Assembly: GCA_030634605.1 (NCBI GenBank)
Contig: DAOWAK010000009.1
Coordinates: forward strand, 1-13,545
Length of the DNA: 13,545 nucleotides
Origin: Sedimentisphaerales bacterium
GTDB taxonomy: Bacteria; Planctomycetota; Phycisphaerae; Sedimentisphaerales; SM23-30
Direction of reading: 5' to 3'
Of this stretch, positions 1-6,800 are shown piece after piece. The notes under the pieces are model-generated. The model was not told the origin of the DNA, did no database searches, and saw nothing but the letters and a program-made list of their open reading frames with translations. Position numbers and translations under genes: made by a program. How positions within the stretch are numbered: position 1 is the first letter of the stretch; each line of letters begins with the position of its first letter.

Positions 1-3000
1 GCATTTTGATCGACGTAGATAATTTGTGCCGGTTCGACGGTTTGGCAATTAATCAGGGTGACGCTGGTAAGATGGGGAGCCAGGAAACCACTGTTATAAA
101 ATTCGAACAGATAGCTGCCGTCAGTATGCAAAGCACCATCGGGCAACTGGTAAGCGAAGGTTCCAACGTCGGGTTGGAATGTTTGGCTGATCGAAGGATT
201 GACCGTCTCAATAACTTTCAAGCGGGTTACCGGTGTATCCTGCCAGGTGATAACGGGTTCGAGAGCGACATCCGTCTGATCGTCGGTGGGGTAGGTCGGG
301 TCGGGAAATTCGGGATATGGACTGTACCAGTGTTCGAAAACAACCGTGCTTTGAGTGGCATCGGAATAAGTGATGTTGATGCTGTACATACCGGCGGGAA
401 ACTGAGCCTCAATGTCAGCCAGGAGCACTTCTTCGGATTCGAAGAAATCAGCCTGATTATAGACAGCCGGCGAACGAGTGGGCAGCATGATATTGTCCTG
501 GTCAGGCCAGACGAATTCTACTGCGGTTATGGATTTTCCGGCAGGAGCAGTGACGGTGAATTTTAACCAGCCGTTGGCCAGTGGGTCGCCATTGCCGTTA
601 CGTAAGCGAATAATTTCAAATTCATAGGCAAAGGCCGGCGGAACACTGGTGGGGTCCATCGGATTCGACTGGTTGTTGTATTCGGTGAGATTATCGAAGG
701 TGTCAAGATCGTAATCCAACAGAGCGTCAGTCGGATCGAGAGGATTAAGAGCCGGCGGATAGCGCAGTTCCCAGCCGTCCGGGATAAGGTCGCCATCGCT
801 GTCGAACGCCAGGGCATTAAGGTCGGTACCGGTTTGCAGTTGAGGATTGTAGGGTTGATAGGTTTGGGAGTCTGAATCATAGGAAACTTCCTGATAATCT
901 GACAATCCGTCACGATCGGTATCATTTTCTGTGGCGTTTAAGGAAGTGCCGTTGCCGGTGTTGGCATTGTAAGGATCATAAAGGTTTACGGGACCGGTAA
1001 GGGTAACTTCCTGATAATCGGTCAGACCGTCGCCATCGGAATCGACGCTGTAGCAATTCAGGCCCCAGCGTGCTTCAAAGGGGTTGAGCAGTCCATCGGA
1101 GTCGGAATCAACTGTAAGAGCCGCCTGGGGGGTGTTGCCGTAGGCGCCCATGTTGACAAGAGAGCCGTTAGGTTGCGGTTCTGTACACGGAACATTGGGG
1201 TCGCCGCCGTCGATGCAGGGCGAGTTGTCCAATAAATGGTAGTCATTGGCATCTTCGATGAGTTCGACAAATTGCGGTAACATGTCAAGGTTGCCCCCGC
1301 CGTCTGTGCCGATAACGCTGTTCCATAACGGCCCGCTCCCCTGGCAGCTTTCAATGTCACAACATCTAAAGAGCGGTTCGGAGCCAAAGTTATCCACCGG
1401 AGATGAGGACTCGCGGCTGATGTTTTGCCAGATAATGCAACTGGTAACTTTAACATCAGCATCGTAACAACGAATAGCCCCACCGATATTGGCGGCATTG
1501 GAAACGATAGTGCAATTGGTAAGCGTCATTTGGCTCTGTTCGGCACAATAAACCCCACCACCGCAGGAGTTGGAGTTATTGTTGGCTATCACGCAATTAG
1601 TCATTTCGACAATGCTGTCAGTGTAAGCATAGACGCCGCCCCCGCAGCCGTTGGCTGAATTGTCGGTGATGGAACAGTTGGCGAACTTCGGCTGGCTGCC
1701 ATTGTAACAGAATATTCCGCCGCCGGTCATCAGGGCGGTGTTTTTGGTAATGGTGCAATAGGAAACGTCGGGACTGCTGAAATTACAACGGATGCCCGCT
1801 CCGGAGTATTGCGAGGTATTTCCGGTTATGATGCAATTGCGAATAGTAGGAGCGCTGTTGCCGGCGCACAAGATACCGGCACCGGTATTGGCGTAACCAC
1901 CGGTTATGGTGAATCCTTCGATAATAGCCTGGGCGATTTCACCATTGTGAATATAAAAGCCCCGGTGATGGTCCTGTTCGGTGCCGCCACAGTCGATGAT
2001 GCAGTGTTCAGGACCGCTGCTGGAGCGAACGGTAATGTTTTTGCCCATAAAATCCAGGTCCCGGTTGCCGGGGCCGGTGTAGATGCCGGGCAGGACCATT
2101 ACCGTGCCGGGATTGTGAGTGGTATTAATCGCTTTTTGAATGGTGCAGAATGGATGGGCAGAGGTGCCGTTACCGCTTTGATCGGAACCGTTCGGCGAGA
2201 CAAAAAGCATGTCCTGGGTTCCGGCGGAATTGCCGGGGATGTAAAGGTATTCGACAGACAGGTTTTTATTTAAGCCGGCCTCAATGTTCACCGTTGCTGG
2301 TGAAGGGGTTATCCACTCGTCTGTCGCAATAGGTTTGAAAGCGACAACGTGAATACCAACGGGGAGCAGGTCTTCGGTAAAGCCGCTCGGCCGCCAGGTG
2401 CCGTTATCGATACGCCAATAGGCCAATTCCGCCGCAGCTGCCGGTTCAATCGTTACGGTTAGAGAACCTTGTTGTGGAAGCTCCGACACCGGAGAAGTGT
2501 AAACGCCGATTACATTTGTGGTTGCTCCGATATCTATCCGGGCGGACCGGGCAACCGGTGCTATCCGGCCGAGAACCTCGTTAAAGGTTACCGTATGCTG
2601 ACCGGGAGCAAGATTTTCCACGGTTTGTCCGCTGCTGTACCAGGTCTGGTCCGGCAGAATCCGCCATCTGGCAGCAGGGTCTAACGGTCCGTCGGGACTG
2701 CTCAGTAAAACCTGCAGCGAACCGGCTGGCAGTTCATCGGGCAGGGTTTGTACGTATGTTGCCGAAGCGGTAGTGGTCTGATCGGCAAAAACCTGAACGT
2801 TGATGTTTGCCGGGGCGACCCAGCCGGAGCAGTCGGTCAGTTCAATCGTGTGCATGCCGACCGGTACCGAAGCGAGAACCTCGCCACTGTTGTGAAGATT
2901 GCCGCTTTGGCCATTCATGAACCATTGGGCGCCAGCTGCGATGGCAGGAGATGGGATGATGTTGGCCTGCACGGAACCGGTGTCGATTTCAAATTCGGTG

Positions 3001-3794
3001 TTTACGTTTTTGTCGGCATCCATTACGACTTGTGTGACGGGATTAACGCCGGCAGCGTTGCCGAGCCACTGGACAAAGTGCCAATTTACAGCTGATGTCG
3101 CGGTGATGGTAACTACCTGGCCGCTTTGGTAAATTCCGCCGGGCGGATTCAGATCGACATTACCCTGGCCGGTGATGTTAACCGTCAGTTCGTATTGCGG
3201 AATCTCAGCGAAGATGGCGGCGACCGATTTGTTACTGTCCATCGTAACCTGGGTGATGGGATTATCGCCGCCGGCGTGGCCTTGCCACCGGACAAAATAC
3301 CAACCTGTCGCAGGTACAGCTGACAGGGAAACCTGCTGATCGACGTCGTAAATTCCGCCGGGCGGATTCAGCTCAACGTTACCCTGACCGGTGACGTTAA
3401 CCGTCAGTTCGTATTGTGTTACCTGATCCAGCTCAAAAACAGCAGTTGCGGATTTGTTGTTGTCCATCACTACTTGAGTGACGACACTGACACCGGAGGC
3501 GGCCCCTTGCCACTGGACAAAATGCCAACCCTGGGCAGGTGTTGCTGTGAGAGTTACCGGTAAGCCGCTATCGTAAACGCCGCCGGGCGGATTCAGGTCG
3601 ACGCTGCCCTGACCGATGACGCTGACCGACAGGTCATAAAACGTCGGATATACCTGATCCTGTTCAAAGACCGCGGTTACATCCTTGTTGCTATCCATCA
3701 CAATTTGAATATTCGGATCCGTACCGGAGGCGTCGCCCTGCCACTGGACAAAATGCCAACCCTGAGCCGGGATGGCTGTCAGGTTTACCGGCAT
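1..3794 (-). CDS. In-frame 3' continuation of the giant exoprotein, partial at the window edge
   Basis: The frame is open from 3827 to the window edge, about 1275 codons, with no stop. Domains in order: the rest of InlB-type repeat 3 and repeats 4-6 (to about 2985); three PEGA-like beta units, each with a Trp residue, an SG step and a G-x-H-x-(I/V) motif (2985-2275); a right-handed beta-helix opening with LFVSPNGSD and closing with NMGAYGNTPQA (2235-1115); five DxDxDG-type calcium-binding repeats (1112-640); two Ig-like or fibronectin-like beta domains (640-60); and the motif IIYVDQN at the edge, typical of the start of another beta-helix. If expressed alone, the best start is the ATG at 3794-3792 (residues MPVNLTAI), preceded by GAGG. 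There would be no signal peptide, so it was most likely made as one chain with the upstream part. Alternatives are a pseudogene 3' end or a sequencing artefact. No C-terminal sorting signal is in the window. Confidence 0.75.
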   Translation of the reverse strand, partial: MPVNLTAIPAQGWHFVQWQGDASGTDPNIQIVMDSNKDVTAVFEQDQVYPTFYDLSVSVIGQGSVDLNPPGGVYDSGLPVTLTATPAQGWHFVQWQGAASGVSVVTQVVMDNNKSATAVFELDQVTQYELTVNVTGQGNVELNPPGGIYDVDQQVSLSAVPATGWYFVRWQGHAGGDNPITQVTMDSNKSVAAIFAEIPQYELTVNITGQGNVDLNPPGGIYQSGQVVTITATSAVNWHFVQWLGNAAGVNPVTQVVMDADKNVNTEFEIDTGSVQANIIPSPAIAAGAQWFMNGQSGNLHNSGEVLASVPVGMHTIELTDCSGWVAPANINVQVFADQTTTASATYVQTLPDELPAGSLQVLLSSPDGPLDPAARWRILPDQTWYSSGQTVENLAPGQHTVTFNEVLGRIAPVARSARIDIGATTNVIGVYTSPVSELPQQGSLTVTIEPAAAAELAYWRIDNGTWRPSGFTEDLLPVGIHVVAFKPIATDEWITPSPATVNIEAGLNKNLSVEYLYIPGNSAGTQDMLFVSPNGSDQSGNGTSAHPFCTIQKAINTTHNPGTVMVLPGIYTGPGNRDLDFMGKNITVRSSSGPEHCIIDCGGTEQDHHRGFYIHNGEIAQAIIEGFTITGGYANTGAGILCAGNSAPTIRNCIITGNTSQYSGAGIRCNFSSPDVSYCTITKNTALMTGGGIFCYNGSQPKFANCSITDNSANGCGGGVYAYTDSIVEMTNCVIANNNSNSCGGGVYCAEQSQMTLTNCTIVSNAANIGGAIRCYDADVKVTSCIIWQNISRESSSPVDNFGSEPLFRCCDIESCQGSGPLWNSVIGTDGGGNLDMLPQFVELIEDANDYHLLDNSPCIDGGDPNVPCTEPQPNGSLVNMGAYGNTPQAALTVDSDSDGLLNPFEARWGLNCYSVDSDGDGLTDYQEVTLTGPVNLYDPYNANTGNGTSLNATENDTDRDGLSDYQEVSYDSDSQTYQPYNPQLQTGTDLNALAFDSDGDLIPDGWELRYPPALNPLDPTDALLDYDLDTFDNLTEYNNQSNPMDPTSVPPAFAYEFEIIRLRNGNGDPLANGWLKFTVTAPAGKSITAVEFVWPDQDNIMLPTRSPAVYNQADFFESEEVLLADIEAQFPAGMYSINITYSDATQSTVVFEHWYSPYPEFPDPTYPTDDQTDVALEPVITWQDTPVTRLKVIETVNPSISQTFQPDVGTFAYQLPDGALHTDGSYLFEFYNSGFLAPHLTSVTLINCQTVEPAQIIYVDQN
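640..1112 (-). repeat. Five calcium-binding DxDxDG repeats (thrombospondin type 3-like)
   Basis: The motifs DSDSDGLLNPFE, DSDGDGLTDYQE, DTDRDGLSDYQE, DSDGDLIPDGWE and DYDLDTFDNLTE lie in order. Aspartates at alternate positions with a distal acidic residue are the calcium ligands of this family. The stretch links the beta-helix to Ig-like domains and would stiffen the chain when calcium is bound. Confidence 0.8.
1115..2235 (-). repeat. Right-handed parallel beta-helix domain with cysteine-bearing coils
   Basis: The domain opens with LFVSPNGSDQSGNGTSAHPF, then a CTIQKAI helix and a GTVMVLPGIY strand, the usual start of exported beta-helix proteins. About six coils of 23-25 residues follow the pattern GGGIxCxxxSxPxxxNCxIxxN. 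It closes with DNSPCIDGGDP and NMGAYGNTPQA. Nearly every coil has a Cys after GGGI and another in NC; the fourth coil has VYAYT and lacks the first. The family includes Pmp-like and pectate-lyase-like folds, but I see no catalytic residues. Confidence 0.8.
2275..2985 (-). repeat. Three PEGA-like beta domains
   Basis: Three units of about 75-80 residues begin like GSVQANI, GSLQVLL and GSLTVTI. Each has a Trp followed by a polar turn with SG (FMNGQSG, QTWYSSG, TWRPSG), a G-x-H-x-(I/V) strand (GMHTIEL, GQHTVTF, GIHVVAF) and a closing strand ending in a Tyr. The layout fits PEGA-type surface domains. The family call is by pattern only. Confidence 0.55.
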
Positions 3795-3798
3795 ACCG

Positions 3799-3803
3799 TC
3801 CTC
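3799..3803 (-). promoter_or_regulatory. Shine-Dalgarno-like GAGGA before an in-frame ATG, just after the stop
   Basis: The minus strand reads GAGGACGGTATG, putting GAGG 5 nt before the ATG at 3794-3792, 33 nt after the TAA. Equivalent positions in neighbouring repeats read E-N-V-I and D-S-G-L and carry neither the ATG nor this site. It may allow translation to restart or may be chance coding sequence (residues E-D-G-M). Confidence 0.35.
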
Positions 3804-3827
3804 GTAAACACCGCCGGGCGGGTCCAG

Positions 3828-3830
3828 TTA
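3828..3830 (-). other. Premature in-frame stop codon (TAA) splitting the giant gene
   Basis: On the minus strand the codons run GTC TAA CTG GAC CCG. The preceding repeat, at 4065-4051, reads GTT GAA CTG GAC CCG. The stop therefore stands where glutamate is expected, one base from GAA. The same frame continues downstream with the rest of this repeat and three more, then further domains, with no other stop to position 1. This is seen directly. Whether it is a real nonsense mutation or a sequencing error cannot be settled from the window. Confidence 0.9.
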
Positions 3831-6800
3831 GACGCTGCCCTGACCGACGACATCAACCGTCAGATCATAAAACGTCGGGTATCCCGGCTCTTCTTCAAAG
3901 ACCGCGGTTACTTGTTTGTCGCTATCCATCACAATTTCAGTGAAAGGATCGGTACCCATGGCATCGCCCTGCCATTCGACAAAGTGCCAGCCCGGAGCGG
4001 AGATAGCTGTCAGGTTCACCGGTATAACGTTCTCATAAACACCGCCAGGCGGGTCCAGTTCAACGTCACCCTGGCCAATAACGTCAATCGACAGGTTATA
4101 ATATCTCGGACCCTCTTCAAAAACCGCGGTTACTTCCTTGTCACTATCCATCACAATTTGAATATTCGGATTAGAACCGGAGGCGTCACCCTGCCACTCG
4201 ATAAAATACCAGTTCGGGGCAGGAATGGCTTCAAGTAACACGTCGGTATCCTCTTCGTACCTGCCGCTGCTGGGTTCTACGATTCCGTCTCCGATTACTT
4301 CAGTAGTCAATTCACACCAACCTACTTCAGGACCGGTTAATGACAGGGAGAAATTGACAGATTGGTGTTCTTGCCCGGCAACGCGAATCAGATAAAGCCG
4401 ATCGGTTCGGCCTTCGAAATTCATCGTGTTGTCCCGGTTTTCATCCAGGCATTCAATTTCACCTAAACCAACCATCCATAATGGCCAGTCGTATTTGAAT
4501 ACCGCGACTGTAGAGAATTCCGTACTGCTGGTAAAGTCGATGGTAAACTCGCCATTTTGTGTGGGCGCAAAAATATACCAGACGTCCAGATGATCCTGGC
4601 TGCCACAATCGGTAATATCCTCTCCGGTCGCTCCAGCGGTGGTACTCTGAATGTAGTCACCCTCATAAATCGGCAGGGCATTTTGCCAGATATCATTGGC
4701 CACAGCGGGATTGGAGGATTGACTGATCGTAATGTCAAATTCGCCGTTTTGAACGGGAGTAGTTGCAACACGGATAAGATAATTTTCACCGGACTTACCG
4801 TTGAAATAAGCATAATTATCGCCGCGGCACAAAATTTCTTCGCCACCACACTTCTCAAACATGGAAATGGTAACAGCTTGTGCTGTGATAAGTGATACGT
4901 CAATTTGATACAGCGAATCAAACGGTGCTGTAAATTGATACCACACATCACGGTAATCGTTGTAGACGCAGGAGGACAAATCCTGACCGGTCGCCAGTAT
5001 CGTATTACCATGCACGGGATCGTCATCTAAAAATATTTCCGTCGCATCGGCACACAGGTCATTAACCGGCGGCTCCCAGGCATATGCAAGGACAACGTCA
5101 TAAACTGTTTGACGATTCCTCTCACCCGCAATACGAATTAAATACTTTTTACCTGCCAGACAATGAATACGAAGGTCAATAGCTGAGGAGATTTCCTGGA
5201 AAGCAAGCATATTACCACCGCAGGCATCGAAAACCGCAATAGTAGTGTAAGCGCTAACGTCTCCGATAAGCGAGTACACCCCGTCCTGCGATACCGTAAA
5301 GCTGTGCCAGACATCGAAATAATCGTATGCACCCTGCGGCGTTAAATCTGTACCAGTCGCTCCCAGCGTATCGCCACTGAACGTGAAGACCGGACTGTTG
5401 GAATCGGGAATCAACGGCAGTGCCTGATCGCAGAAATCATTCTCCAGCGGCAAATCAAAGTAGTTCACCGTGATTTCATAAGGTCCTGCTGCCCACCATT
5501 CGCCGGCTACCCGTATCAGATAAGTTTTACCGCCGAGAGCATTGAAATGCAAATCGCCGTCATATGCTAATCCAAAGGCCAGCATATCACCGCCGCAACT
5601 ATCGAAAACTGCCAGCGTAGCGTTATATCCGGCAACACGGCTGATCCGATAAACACCGTCAATATCCGGTGTAAAGCTGTGCCAGACATCCTTGTCGTCG
5701 TATGCACCAAGATAACCGGTCAGGTCTTCGCCGGTAGCGTTTTCGGACGAACTGCTAAAAGGTACACCGATCTGCAAAGGCACCGCGTGTTCGCAGAAAT
5801 CGTGCCAGGGATTGATTATCAGGTCTTCGCCAAGCGGCAGATCGCCGTCAACCACCTCTGCTATTTCGGTATTGGAAATTATTTTATTATCGTGATGCCA
5901 TTCAAAGTAATTAGCGCCGGTTACCGGGGCAAAGGCCCGGACATAACCGACCCAACCCTGGCCGATACCTTCCAGAGTGAAGGGGCCCGGTCCGTTGTGC
6001 AGAACGGTGCTGGCGACCAGGTCGTTATCGTTATCGGGGTCCTGCTGGTTGGTATAAGCCTGAACCACAATGGGGCCATCCTGGTAATCGGTGTAAATCA
6101 CGTTGCCGCTTATGCTGAACAGTTGATTTTCAGAACCGAAAGAGGCAATCTGCAGGTGAGTGTCATTATCTTCGCCGGTTTCTTCGGTATTGTAGTTGTT
6201 ATAGGCGTCACTCTCGAGATAGATGAAACGTCCCGGCAGGGGAATTTCCGGATCACCGACGGGAATAGCAAATTCCAAAGACCGCTGACCGACACGAACA
6301 TCGAAACTGCCGATCTGAACCCACTCCCAGTACCCGTAAGGATATTCATAACGATAAATCTTACCCGTAGTCTTATCGGCGTCAATAACGAACGAATGGT
6401 TGTTTAGCGATTCTTTATTATCAGGGACGTAGCTTAGGTAAATTCTATACCTTGGTTTATAATTAGCTGAGCCGGGATCAATAATGTCATAAGTAGTAAT
6501 CGCCCCGTAAAGCATTACTCCATCTTCTGACAATGCCAGGTAAAGCTCCTCAATATCCAGTCCGGATACCCAATTAGGCTCTTCCGTATCCCCGGCGATA
6601 TCGGTAAGAATAAGTTGTGCTGGATTCCACTCATTTATTTGGCCATCGAGTTGTATCTGCTCCGTCTCATTGAGTTGGTAAAGACTGATTCTGCCGCCCG
6701 GCTGCATGTTGGTTTCTCGAATCCATTCTTCCTGATCGGCAACACTGGGCAAAATGCCACCCAACTGAGCCGCCTCCTCAGATGTCTGACCGGAATTCAT

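Larger units (their letters stand above)
2985..4320 (-). repeat. Six tandem InlB-type (Flg_new-like) repeats, 73-77 residues each
   Basis: Each unit has a strand like LTVDVVGQGSV, then a PPGG turn, a Y, a strand with LTA, the core GWHFVxWxG, the motif IVMDSDK and the end VTAVFE. The DNA encoding the PPGG turn recurs at 3136, 3355, 3580, 3811 and 4042, so spacing is 219, 225, 231 and 231 bp. Unit 1 (nearest 4320) is the most divergent, with EPSSGRY in place of the PPGG turn. Unit 3 carries the in-frame stop. Such repeats are usually stalk or spacer modules in surface proteins. Confidence 0.85.

Noticed and set aside
6..566. Open frame of 186 codons on the plus strand
   Set aside because: It lies antisense to continuous domain-bearing coding sequence, and its translation has no recognisable features.
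563..1498. Minus-strand open frames at 563-925 and 1058-1498
   Set aside because: They are in a different frame from the continuous reading frame that encodes the calcium-binding repeats and beta-helix.
1809..2273. Plus-strand open frame over the beta-helix
   Set aside because: It is the mirror of a Gly/Asn-rich repetitive gene, whose codons rarely give stops on the other strand.
3828..3830. Recoding or programmed read-through of the TAA
   Set aside because: Known stop reassignments and selenocysteine insertion in bacteria use TGA or TAG rather than TAA, and I see no special structure after the stop.
3705..4238. Plus-strand open frame with internal repeats (177 codons)
   Set aside because: The repeats are the antisense reading of the InlB-type repeats on the minus strand.
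2985..4320. CRISPR or satellite-like array
   Set aside because: The 219-231 bp periodicity comes from protein repeats in an open frame; there are no short identical repeats with unique spacers.
5679..6407. Plus-strand open frame of 242 codons
   Set aside because: It is antisense to PPC and CBM9-like domains; there is no signal, motif or convincing ribosome site.
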